Part shown: one piece after another, positions 7,914 to 14,674 of the stretch
Position numbering within the stretch: the stretch's first letter is position 1
Layout of the letters: each line of letters begins with the position of its first letter
NCBI GenBank assembly: GCA_021735245.1
Contig: JAIPHJ010000017.1
Span: 1 to 40,031 of the forward strand
Direction: 5' to 3'
Length of the DNA stretch: 40,031 nt
DNA from: Candidatus Bipolaricaulota bacterium
GTDB taxonomy: Bacteria > Bipolaricaulota > Bipolaricaulia > M55B111
Made by a program: the position numbers and the translations under genes
The notes under the pieces: model-generated
What the model was told of the DNA's origin: nothing
Databases searched by the model: none
Seen by the model: only the letters and a program-made list of their open reading frames with translations

Positions 7914-7955
7914 ACTAGCTATCAGCCATTAGCTATTTGCTCTTAGCTCAAGCCA
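7914..7955. repeat. AGCTATTAGC word tract
   Basis: Degenerate copies of agctatcagcc/attagctatt/tgctcttagctc. The tract joins the broken end of copy B to the 3' side of the intact four-helix-bundle gene. Confidence 0.75.
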
Positions 7956-7960
7956 AACTT

Positions 7961-8323
7961 CTATTCTATGTCCTCATTAATTTTTGAGATAAGACCGTTA
8001 AGCATTTTTCCCACCTCATTACATTGTTCACGGAGCTCAAGATATCTCTCTTCCTTCAAATAATCTAAATCACTTGCTAATAAGAGGTGGTACTTAGTTT
8101 CCTCGACAGAACCTCTAGATATTTTAAGGAAACGCAGAAATTCTTTTTCTGATCCTCTTCCCCTTCCTTCGGCAATATTTGCGGGTATTGAAGCAACTGA
8201 ACGTCGTAATTGATCCCCTAATCGGTATTTTTCGTTCTTCGGAAAGTCCTTTGTTAATTGGTAAATAGAAAGAGTCAAGTCGTGGGCTTTTTGCCAAACG
8301 TCGAGCTTTGTGAAGCTTTCCAA
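7961..8323 (-). CDS. Four-helix-bundle protein of the S23 / 23S-rRNA intervening-sequence (IVP, Avd-like) family
   Basis: Intact 120-residue member of the family first found inside 23S rRNA intervening sequences and structurally related to Avd of diversity-generating retroelements. Seen: KLDVWQKAHDLTLSIY (helix 1), FPKNEKYRLGDQLRRSVASIPANIAEGRGRG (helix 2 and loop, about residues 28-58), GSVEETKYHLLLASDLDYL (helix 3) and CNEVGKMLNGLISKI (helix 4). Length is normal. It starts at a TTG five bases after AAGGAGG. It lies inside a diverged copy of the same family, with word tracts on both sides. No rRNA or reverse transcriptase is nearby, so it is neither an rRNA IVP nor a retroelement partner here. 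Function unknown; nucleic-acid binding is the usual suggestion. Confidence 0.9.
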   Translation of the reverse strand: MESFTKLDVWQKAHDLTLSIYQLTKDFPKNEKYRLGDQLRRSVASIPANIAEGRGRGSEKEFLRFLKISRGSVEETKYHLLLASDLDYLKEERYLELREQCNEVGKMLNGLISKINEDIE

Positions 8324-8340
8324 GTGTGCCTCCTTCCGGT

Positions 8341-8378
8341 CTAGGTCTTTGGTTTTGGGGGGGTTGGTCTTAGGTTTC
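8341..8378. repeat. GGTCTTTGG/TTTTGGGG word tract
   Basis: Short degenerate words (ctaggtctttggttttggg, ggttggtcttagg) between the 5' side of the intact four-helix gene and the broken end of copy B. Confidence 0.6.
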
Positions 8379-8496
8379 TATCTCTGTAATGTTTCAGACG
8401 ATATTGCTCCTCTGAGGGAAATTTCTCGGTCATCTCGTAAATTTTTAGGGTAAGTTTGTGTGCTTTGTTCCAGACGTCGAGGTCTTCGTAATCCAT
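8341..8496 (-). pseudogene. 5' part of the split four-helix-bundle gene, copy B
   Basis: Opens at an ATG (8494-8496) and reads MDYEDLDVWNKAHKLTLKIY, then EMTEKFPSEEQYRL, matching residues 1-35 of the intact gene. It then leaves the family and runs into a translated word tract (RDRNLRPTPPKPKT) before a stop. The match ends about where the 3' part (7683-7913) begins in family numbering; only ~9 residues are missing. Together they are one gene interrupted by ~450 bp that contain the intact paralogue. Confidence 0.82.
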
Positions 8497-8532
8497 TTTC
8501 TTATCTACCTCTAATCTATTAGATTCAATATT

Positions 8533-8563
8533 ACCAGTACCTGGTACCTAATACCAAGTAACT
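8533..8563. repeat. GGTACC word tract
   Basis: accagtacctggtaccta and ataccaag: degenerate copies of the word that also begins the epimerase gene. It lies just upstream of copy B. The rest of 8497-8668 has TTCCGAGTT words (8641-8672) and no gene. Confidence 0.7.
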
Positions 8564-8668
8564 GTAAGATAGGTTTTGGACGCTTTTGGGCATGTTTTAT
8601 CTAGTTAATAGTAGGTTGCTTGTGGTGAGTGGTTTGTTCTTCCGCGTTCCGAGTTGATTAGTTCCGAG

Positions 8669-9187
8669 TTAATGGTGGTCGTTTTTCACCTGCTGTATTA
8701 CTTTTTCGCATAGTTCTTCGCTGATCCATATATCGTCTCGGTTGGAAATTTGTTCGAGGTAAAAATCCAGCTCTTCCAAGTCAATGTAGTTCTCTCGAAA
8801 GGCATCAACAAGAATTCCCAAAGTGCCCTTCACTTTTATGTTTCTATTTCTGGATGCGCTCCTAGCATACTCATCGTCCAACAAAACCAGGGAATTTTGC
8901 TGTGCTTCCGCCATTGAGATACACTCCATCTCCCCTCTGTCCAGATTTAACTGGGTTAATTCTTCATCAATTTCTTGTGATTCTACCTCTTGGGGTTTCC
9001 AACCTTGCTTGTTCAAAAAAAGCTCAATAGTTTGAGCGTCTTCGTATCCTCTATTTTTACCCTGAGATACTGATTCATGATAAACTTCTTCGGGAATGCA
9101 CACTTCGCCATATAGTTTCTTCAATAAGGGTAGGAGGTTTAGCTTGGCCAGGGCCATCAAGGGTCCGGAATCGAGAATTACCTTCAT
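8669..9187 (-). CDS. DUF3368 PIN-like domain protein, putative toxin
   Basis: PIN-fold nuclease relative of the DUF3368 family, normally the toxin of a pair with a UPF0175 antitoxin. Seen: the N-terminal ILDSGPLMALAKL with the first acidic residue, YGEVCIPEEVYHE, the central LDRGEMECISMA acidic motif near residue 86, and LVLLDDEYAR then IKVKGTLGILVDA, which together give the four-acid PIN site. The 172 residues are the usual size. Its start overlaps the antitoxin stop by four bases, so the two are translationally coupled. Expected action is RNA cleavage, inferred from the fold. Confidence 0.87.
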   Translation of the reverse strand: MKVILDSGPLMALAKLNLLPLLKKLYGEVCIPEEVYHESVSQGKNRGYEDAQTIELFLNKQGWKPQEVESQEIDEELTQLNLDRGEMECISMAEAQQNSLVLLDDEYARSASRNRNIKVKGTLGILVDAFRENYIDLEELDFYLEQISNRDDIWISEELCEKVIQQVKNDHH

Positions 9188-9456
9188 TGATTTCCCAGTT
9201 CCTCGTCAATTGTTTCCTCGCTAAAAGCCGGTTTAACCCCTTGAGAATAGGCGTATGTTGCCATCTCTTCAGGAGAGACTCCGGCATATTCTGCTCCATA
9301 GCCAATTGAGGCCTGACCCTCTTTCACCCATATAAGAGCCTCTTGCATTTTGAGTTGCTTTAAGCCGAGCGATAAAAGTTGTGATATATACTTTTGATCT
9401 TTTGATTCGAGCTCATCGGCAATATCTTCAGGTATTTCCACTTTAATTTTGCTCAC
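9184..9456 (-). CDS. UPF0175-family antitoxin
   Basis: Ninety residues, partner of the DUF3368 protein. Seen: N-terminal KIKVEIPEDIADELES strand-helix segment and a central EALIWVKEGQASIGYGAEYAGVSPEEM stretch, which is the HTH-like region shared by UPF0175 proteins (usual form ALxLYKEGKISLGKAAELAG). The C-terminal ~20 acidic residues (FSEETIDEELGNQ) would wrap the toxin. First gene of the pair, with a four-base overlap to the toxin, so it probably autoregulates the operon. Confidence 0.83.
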   Translation of the reverse strand: MSKIKVEIPEDIADELESKDQKYISQLLSLGLKQLKMQEALIWVKEGQASIGYGAEYAGVSPEEMATYAYSQGVKPAFSEETIDEELGNQ

Positions 9457-9510
9457 TTGTCACACCTCCAGCTTGTAGACATAAGGTAATATAAAAGGCG
9501 TCAAGGACCC

Positions 9511-9711
9511 TCAACGGTTATCTCTCCATTTTCGTATTTCGGAGACGCTATCCCAATCCGTGGAAGAAGTATGTTTATTCCTTAGTTCATCTTGTTTTTC
9601 AATAGCAGCATTTATTTTATCCGTATTCTTCAATCTGGATCCCAGTAGATATCGGACCCTGTTCTCCATGACTGTTAGGTCGTGGTATTTCTCTGAAGCG
9701 GTATTTTTCAT
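9511..9711 (-). CDS. Small hypothetical protein, possible orphan antitoxin
   Basis: About 66 residues from the ATG at 9709-9711, five bases after AGGTGG; an in-frame GTG lies three codons earlier. Charged and helical, ending SVSEIRKWRDNR, a style of ending common in small antitoxins. I recognise no family. It lies upstream of the UPF0175/DUF3368 pair on the same strand with a ~55-base gap and might be a third member of that unit or the orphan half of another pair. Coding status is supported by the ribosome site and sober amino-acid content only. Confidence 0.45.
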   Translation of the reverse strand: MKNTASEKYHDLTVMENRVRYLLGSRLKNTDKINAAIEKQDELRNKHTSSTDWDSVSEIRKWRDNR

Positions 9712-9802
9712 TGAAACCACCTGGAACTTATCAACTCAGCAACCGTAGATGAATGTAATCTGCCAATATTATAAGGTTCTCCGGTGGGAAGTCCAATTTA
9801 CT

Positions 9803-9830
9803 AGTTCCTGGTTCCTGGTTCCGTGTTCCT
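9803..9830. repeat. TTCCTGG word tract
   Basis: Copies of gttcctg/gttcctg/gttccgt/gttcctt. On the minus strand an open frame crosses it (GTRNQEPGT) and ends FPPENLIILADYIHLRLLS, perhaps the tail of a lost gene. Confidence 0.65.
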
Positions 9831-9943
9831 TGTATGATGTAAACGATCAACCTTAACCTAATACCCGGTTGCGGGAAAGGACTACCAAGTACCTTGAGGC
9901 CTAGACCTCTTAATTTAGATTGTCCCTTCCTGCTCCCGGACAA

Positions 9944-10056
9944 GCCTTAATACGGTCTCTTGAGGCATTGACCTCTCATACACAAGGCCAGGCTCATGGG
10001 AAGCCGGGAAGTCATCCTGCAATCAATACTAAAGTACGGGAGGAGTCAAAAAATCT
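9944..10056 (+). ncRNA. Candidate bridge-RNA region of the IS110 element
   Basis: IS110 elements of the DEDD type encode a bridge RNA in a non-coding end. The 110 bases before the transposase contain two small stems, GGTC..GACC (9953-9972) and a GGC..GCC pair near 9990-10005, and no other gene. That this is the RNA, and its extent, is inference. Confidence 0.3.
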
Positions 10057-11403
10057 ATGAGTACATACGTCGGTATAGATGTCGGTTCGGAAGAACACGC
10101 CGTCTACGGAATCGAGAAAGGAGAGGATGATCCGGTTTACAAAACCACAGTTACCAACGACAAGGGTGGCTTTGAAAAGCTGGAAGAGTTACTGCGGGAA
10201 CACTCTAGCAGTAGCATACACCTGGGGCTGGAGGCGACCGGAAACTACTGGAAACCCGTGTTCAATCGCCTAATGGAGCTAAAGGAGAAGCTCGACATAA
10301 CCCTCAGCCTAATCAACCCAAACGAGATCCATCAGTTCAAAAGGATGGAACTCTCCCGGGCAAAGACCGATTCAGCCGACGCCAAGGCAATTGCCAGATA
10401 CGTGCTCAGGTTTAAGCCAGAATCAACTCCCAGGACAAACGAGAGGTTGCGCAGTCTGAGGAGACTCTGTCGGTACAGATCTTCCCGGGTGGAAGAAAAA
10501 ACTAGATTAATCCAACAGCTAGACCACGTCTTGGTCGGAGTCTTTCCTGAATACTCCGACTGTTTCGGCAAGCTGTCGGCGGTTAGCTCCCTTGCAATAC
10601 TAACGAAGTATCCCGGGCCAGAGGAGATTGCCAAGCTTGACGTAGATCAGCTTGCCAACTTACGTTACGGTAAGATAAACCACAAACTGGGGGAACAGAA
10701 AGCAAAGAAGCTAATTGAGGGGGCTTCTAGTACCGTAGGCGAAGGCTACGGTCCCGAAGTAAAGGTAACCATAAGACACCTGGCAGAGCAACTTAGCTCA
10801 GTCAAGCGAGAAGTGGAGGATCTCGACGAAAGAATAGAAAAAAGCTTCCGGGAAATTGCCCCCAATAAACTAGGATCGGTGGACGGTATTGGTCCGGTAA
10901 ACGCCGCCGTAATGACCACCGAGATCTGGGATATCAACAGGTTCGCCACCGCGACCAAGCTAAACGGCTACGTCGGTGCCTACCCGGAACTGTCCGAGTC
11001 CGGAAACTATGAAGACCCTCATCCGGATATGACCAAGAAGGGTAATCCCAGGTTAAAACGTGCCGTATTTACCTCCACTTTGTCTGCGGTCAACTGTAAC
11101 CCGGTAATAAAAGGACACTACGAAAAGCAACGGGCAAAAGGCAAGGACAGGATGGTTGCAATCGGATCCTGTATGAGAAAGCTCGTTCACATTATCTACG
11201 GAATACTAACATCCGAGGAAGAGTTTGATCCAAACTACGAGGAGAAAACAAAGGGAGATAATGAAAGCCCAAAAGAGGAGAAGAGAACCCGGAAGCCCCA
11301 AACTGGAAGTTATCCAGAAGATGAGAGGTCATCCGAGCTCTCTCCTAAATCTAATAATGGTAAAGTTGCCCCAAATTATCAACTTGCTGGAGGTGAGACT
11401 TGA
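10057..11403 (+). CDS. IS110-family transposase (DEDD, RuvC-like)
   Basis: Bridge-RNA-guided recombinase of the IS110 family. Seen: N-terminal RuvC-like domain with YVGIDVGSEEHA (first D), LGLEATGNYW (E), and SRAKTDSADAKAIARY (the two later acids); a coiled middle (residues ~140-275); and the C-terminal Tnp20 domain with IGPVNAAVMTTEI, YVGAYPELSESG and MTKKGNPRLKRAVF, which holds the serine nucleophile. The 448 residues include an unusually long charged tail (~60 residues after ILTSEEEF). ATG at 10057 lies 11 bases after GGGAGGAG. No frameshift, so it could be active. Confidence 0.95.
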   Translation: MSTYVGIDVGSEEHAVYGIEKGEDDPVYKTTVTNDKGGFEKLEELLREHSSSSIHLGLEATGNYWKPVFNRLMELKEKLDITLSLINPNEIHQFKRMELSRAKTDSADAKAIARYVLRFKPESTPRTNERLRSLRRLCRYRSSRVEEKTRLIQQLDHVLVGVFPEYSDCFGKLSAVSSLAILTKYPGPEEIAKLDVDQLANLRYGKINHKLGEQKAKKLIEGASSTVGEGYGPEVKVTIRHLAEQLSSVKREVEDLDERIEKSFREIAPNKLGSVDGIGPVNAAVMTTEIWDINRFATATKLNGYVGAYPELSESGNYEDPHPDMTKKGNPRLKRAVFTSTLSAVNCNPVIKGHYEKQRAKGKDRMVAIGSCMRKLVHIIYGILTSEEEFDPNYEEKTKGDNESPKEEKRTRKPQTGSYPEDERSSELSPKSNNGKVAPNYQLAGGET

Positions 11404-11419
11404 CTTTACCCCATAGTCT

Positions 11420-12727
11420 CTAAACTGCGCGTCCTATTCCCTCATAGTAAAAGCCTAACTTTTGTAACTTGGCTGGGTCATAAATATTTCGGCCATCAAA
11501 AACTGCCGGGTTGGACATAAATTCTTTTATTTTGTCGAAGTTGGGGTTGCGGAATTTTTTCCATTCGGTGACTACCGCCAGGGCATCCGCGTCGTTAAGT
11601 GTCTGATACTGGTCTTCGTTGAACTTTACTTCTTCGGGGAGCTCTTCTTTTGCAGTGTCTATGGCTATTGGGTCGTGGGCTACTACTTTTGCTTCTTGTT
11701 CTAGGAGGTTGTTTATCAGGTTGATTGACGGGGCGTTTCGCATGTCGTCGGTGCCTGGTTTGAAGGAGAGGCCCCAGACGGCAATCTTTTTGTCGGAAAG
11801 CTGGCCGTCAAAGTAGCTATTGATCTTTTCGGCGAGGATTTCCTTCTGCTGCTCGTTTACCCGATGGATAGCTTTTGCCATCTTCATGTCGGTATCTTTT
11901 TTCTCGCCCAGGTTTTTAAGTGCCTGGACGTCTTTGGGGAAGCAGGAACCGCCGTAGCCGGTACCGGCGAAAATGAAGTGAGTTCCTATGCGGTGGTCGT
12001 AACCTATGCCTTTGCGGACGTTTTCGATGTCTGCGCTCAGCTTCTCGGAGAGGTTGGCCAGCTCGTTCATCAACGATACCCGGGAGGCGAGCATTGTATT
12101 GGCGGCGTATTTGACCATCTCCGCGGATCGGTTGTCCATGAACAGTATAGGGTTTCCCGTGGTTCGGACGAACGGTTCGTAGAGGTCCTCGAAGGTTTCT
12201 TCGACTTCCTCGTTTTTGGTTCCTACGACTATTCGGTCCGGCTTCATGAAGTCGTTGACGGCGTTTCCTTCCTTTAAGAACTCCGGGTTTGAGACTACGT
12301 CAAACTGGGCGTCCGCCTTTTCGGCGATCTTATTTCTCACCTTCTGGGCGGTGCCGACGGGTACAGTGCTTTTGTTGACGACTATTTTGTACTCGTTCAT
12401 GGCGGACCCGATTGATTCGGCGACTTTCAGGACGGCCGATAGGTCGGCGGTTCCGTCATCGTCCGGCGGTGTACCGACGGTGATGTAGATTATTTCCGCC
12501 CCGGTGACGGCCGATTCCAGCTCGGTCGTGAACTCCAGCCTGTCTTCGGTTACGTTACGCTCCAGCAGGTCGTCCAAACCCGGTTCGTAGAAGGGTACCT
12601 TGCCTCCGGTTAGCTGGTCTACTACGTCCTGGTCCTTGTCCACGCAGGTTACGTCGTTTCCGGTCTCCGCCAAACATACGCCAACTGTTAGGCCGACGTA
12701 GCCTGTTCCGATTACTGTTATGTCCAT
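11420..12727 (-). CDS. ugd: UDP-glucose 6-dehydrogenase
   Basis: Oxidises UDP-glucose twice with NAD to UDP-glucuronate for surface polysaccharide; the product is the substrate expected for the epimerase at 5579-6700. Seen: N-terminal Rossmann ITVIGTGYVGLTVGVCLAE, PFYEPGLDDLL, VNKSTVPVGTAQ, NPEFLKEGNAVNDF, the catalytic-cysteine motif GTGYGGSCFPKD (about residue 255), and WGLSFKPGTDDMRNAPS in the C-terminal domain. The 435 residues are normal. TTAGGAGGTAAAA precedes the ATG. The gene faces the IS110 element tail to tail. Nothing is missing, so it should be functional. A UDP-ManNAc dehydrogenase is the main alternative but fits the motifs less well. Confidence 0.95.
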   Translation of the reverse strand: MDITVIGTGYVGLTVGVCLAETGNDVTCVDKDQDVVDQLTGGKVPFYEPGLDDLLERNVTEDRLEFTTELESAVTGAEIIYITVGTPPDDDGTADLSAVLKVAESIGSAMNEYKIVVNKSTVPVGTAQKVRNKIAEKADAQFDVVSNPEFLKEGNAVNDFMKPDRIVVGTKNEEVEETFEDLYEPFVRTTGNPILFMDNRSAEMVKYAANTMLASRVSLMNELANLSEKLSADIENVRKGIGYDHRIGTHFIFAGTGYGGSCFPKDVQALKNLGEKKDTDMKMAKAIHRVNEQQKEILAEKINSYFDGQLSDKKIAVWGLSFKPGTDDMRNAPSINLINNLLEQEAKVVAHDPIAIDTAKEELPEEVKFNEDQYQTLNDADALAVVTEWKKFRNPNFDKIKEFMSNPAVFDGRNIYDPAKLQKLGFYYEGIGRAV

Positions 12728-12970
12728 TTTTACCTCCTAATTAAGTGTCCAATGTCCGAAGCCCAAAGCCCAAAAACCCTCAAAGGTCCGGTCAGGAAGT
12801 CCGTCCGAGTAACTGGTCCAATGGTACCAAAATTTGATTAAGTTCCAAGTTGTATAAAAATCCAGGGGGAAATAAATAACTCCGAACTTTGATTTCATTG
12901 CCTAATTGGAGGCTGGTTCCTGTAATCGGGGATTGGTAGCAAGCGACATTCCGGTCCGACAGTGGGAGCC
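12728..12970. other. Non-coding spacer with short words
   Basis: Upstream of ugd; holds its ribosome site and a word tract near 12748-12780 (gtccaatgtccgaagcccaaagcccaaa). No gene seen. Confidence 0.5.
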
Positions 12971-13057
12971 GGACCTGCTTTAATAGTTCCGAGTTCCGTG
13001 TTGGTTAGTTCCGGGTTAACAGCGAAAGGCAAAAAGCTTTGAAAAACTAAGCGGCCC
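12971..13057. repeat. 87-bp direct repeat, copy 1
   Basis: From GGACCTGCTTTAATAGTTCC to GAAAAACTAAGCGGCCC; copy 2 at 14191-14277 differs at two positions. It contains TTCCGAGTT words. The two copies flank the DUF433/DUF5615 module. On its right, 13060-13200 has a GC palindrome, GGTACT words and the sequence ACATCTAAGGGGTGTCC shared with 14117, 20358 and 22366. Confidence 0.9.
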
Positions 13058-13255
13058 TCAGTCCCCGCGCTGGGGGAATAGGGACTGGGTACTTGGTATT
13101 TGGTACTGGTTGAAAGACATCTAAGGGGTGTCCTTTTTAGCTTCACCCCCGCCTTGGTCCTCCCTATCATAGGGGGAGGAAAAGAGGTTGAATTCAACAT
13201 TTCGGTCGAGGGCGGGGCTCGCCATGCTTTAGGTAAAGGTAGCTCTAAGTACTTT

Positions 13256-13600
13256 TCACAACCATAATAACTGGCTTTCTAATTCTTCGCTACTCCTTTC
13301 AAGCAGGAGACTTGATAGATTATTAACTGCTTTCCCTATTGTTATTTGATCAGAGACGATTATTCCATAATGGTCTTTTCCCTCTCGAATATATTCCTTA
13401 TGGAGTAAAATAAAATCTCTTGGGTCAAAAGTAAATATCGCACTTTCCCTGTTGATAGCAAACTCAAGCTGTTCCTGGTCGGATAAGCCCCAATTTTTCT
13501 CTTCATGGGCGCTAATGACTGAATATCCCCGCAACCTGAGTGAAGAAGCCACTTGTTTATGGACGTTCTCATCTAGATACAGTTTGGGAGAGGCAAGCAT
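13256..13600 (-). CDS. DUF5615 PIN-like protein, putative toxin
   Basis: 114 residues of the DUF5615 family (Mut7-C-like PIN fold), usually next to a DUF433 protein. Seen: LYLDENVHKQVASSLRLRGYSV with the first acid near residue 9, NWGLSDQEQLEFAI, AIFTFDPRDF near residue 56 with two more acids, and HYGIIVSDQ. The start ATG lies two bases after the stop of the DUF433 gene, so the two are co-translated. Predicted RNase toxin by fold; activity not shown by sequence alone. Confidence 0.85.
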   Translation of the reverse strand: MLASPKLYLDENVHKQVASSLRLRGYSVISAHEEKNWGLSDQEQLEFAINRESAIFTFDPRDFILLHKEYIREGKDHYGIIVSDQITIGKAVNNLSSLLLERSSEELESQLLWL

Positions 13601-13602
13601 CT

Positions 13603-13920
13603 CTAATTGATCTCCAGAGTACCATCCGATTTTCTTTCCACTCCGAGTTCTTCCTGTATGGTGTCCAGGCTATCCTGATCAAGACTTTCGTTTACCTGAT
13701 CTTTATGATCATGATAGTAGCTGAGGGCGTCGAAGAATTGGGCAGCAGTGATATTGGGAAACCCTTCAAGAATATCCTCTATAGAAACCCCGGAACGGTA
13801 ATGGAATATCAACTGCTTTACTTTAACCCTGGAGCCATCAATGTAAGCTTCTCCTTGCTGATCCAAATTTATGTGCTTGTGATTCGTCCTGGTACTTGAT
13901 TCCTTCATTTTGTTCACCAT
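13603..13920 (-). CDS. DUF433 protein, putative antitoxin
   Basis: 105 residues with the DUF433 core: YIDGSRVKVKQLIFHYRSGVSIEDILEGFPNITAAQFFDALSYYHDHKDQV (residues ~29-80), a winged/HTH-like fold found in front of DUF5615 PIN genes. ATG at 13918-13920; a second ATG four codons later is equally possible. First gene of the pair, suited to bind both its promoter and the toxin. The module lies between 87-bp direct repeats, which may have carried it in. Confidence 0.85.
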   Translation of the reverse strand: MVNKMKESSTRTNHKHINLDQQGEAYIDGSRVKVKQLIFHYRSGVSIEDILEGFPNITAAQFFDALSYYHDHKDQVNESLDQDSLDTIQEELGVERKSDGTLEIN

Positions 13921-14190
13921 CCAAAAATAATAATCTTATCAATCAACTTATATGTTAGCCTATACCCTGTTATAGTTCAAAGCTCGAGGTTCAAATCTAA
14001 GGGCTTATTGAGTCCGCTGGTTCCGGGATACTTCGGGTACTGGGTATTTGGTACTGGGTACCAGGTTTTTTGGTCTTTGGTGTTGGGTTTTAGGGGTTCG
14101 GAAAAACAGCAAAAACATCTATGGGGTATCCTTTTTAAGCTTCATGCCCCACCTTATTCCCCCATCAGAAGGTGGAAGAAAACAATTGTC
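13921..14190. other. Non-coding repeat region
   Basis: GGTACT words (14035-14063), then GGGTTTTAGGGG words and ACATCTATGGGGTATCC with CCCACCTTATTCCCCC, a repeat type also at 13119-13190, 20358-20475 and 22366-22495. No gene seen. Confidence 0.6.
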
Positions 14191-14277
14191 GGACCTGCTT
14201 TAATAGTTCCGAGTCCCGTGTTGGTTAGTTCCGAGTTAACAGCGAAAGGCAAAAAGCTTTGAAAAACTAAGCGGCCC
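14191..14277. repeat. 87-bp direct repeat, copy 2
   Basis: 85 of 87 bases match 12971-13057, same orientation, offset 1220 bp. It runs into a GC-rich palindromic block (CCCGGGCTCCCATGCCCGGG and CGGGCGGGCACGGGGACCCG, 14273-14345). Confidence 0.9.
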
Positions 14278-14353
14278 GGGCTCCCATGCCCGGGCGGGGG
14301 GTCTCCTTTCAGACTATCGGGCGGGCACGGGGACCCGCCCTGCTAAAAGTAAA

Positions 14354-14480
14354 GAAATCGCTTTAATCGCGCTATCCCCGCCCAGGGGCGGGGCATTTCG
14401 CCCGATTCATGGCTTCGACACCGCGATTTCTATTTGTTTACAAACTTTCGCATTCATCTCCGGCCATAGGCCGGAGTATT
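14354..14480 (+). repeat. Double-hairpin element resembling IS200/IS605 ends, copy 2
   Basis: GAAATCGC (14354-14361) pairs with GCGATTTC (14423-14430) and encloses a perfect hairpin CCCCGCCC-AG-GGGCGGGG (14376-14393). A second perfect hairpin CTCCGGCC-ATA-GGCCGGAG (14458-14476) is framed by ATTCAT and TATTCT. Same layout as 5222-5385 although the hairpin sequences differ. No transposase nearby; 14481-14674 holds nothing I recognise. Confidence 0.5.
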
Positions 14481-14674
14481 CTGCGTGATTTTGATAATTA
14501 GTTAAGGTTCGGAGACCTGATAATGTTGCGGAAGTAAAGTGGAAGTCTAGAAGGGATTCCTCACAACTCATTACGCTCTTTAATGGAGGAAATAGAGAAT
14601 GAGTCTCGGTTGTTCACATTAAACCCATTAAGTCGCCCGGCGAGGGTTCGGAGGGACAACAAGGAGGCCTACTT

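Larger units (their letters stand above)
9944..11419 (+). mobile_element. IS110-family insertion sequence (ends approximate)
   Basis: Defined by the transposase at 10057-11403. The ends are not visible because IS110 elements lack clear terminal inverted repeats and target duplications; I set them from the neighbouring features. The element is squeezed between the word-repeat zone on the left and the 3' end of the ugd gene, whose stop codon is at 11420. Base composition changes here, from AT-rich on the left to GC-richer on the right. Confidence 0.5.

Noticed and set aside
7683-8496. Diversity-generating retroelement (Avd-like gene)
   Set aside because: Four-helix proteins resemble Avd, but there is no reverse transcriptase and no template/variable repeat pair.
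6304-8563. CRISPR array
   Set aside because: The short words are degenerate, not separated by regular spacers, and no cas gene is present.
9731-9943. Minus-strand frame of 70 codons containing GTRNQEPGT
   Set aside because: Runs through word repeats; only the last ~20 residues look protein-like, too little to call.
12895-13200. Minus-strand frame of ~100 codons
   Set aside because: Composed of GGTACT and TTCCGAGTT words and a GC palindrome; not a gene.
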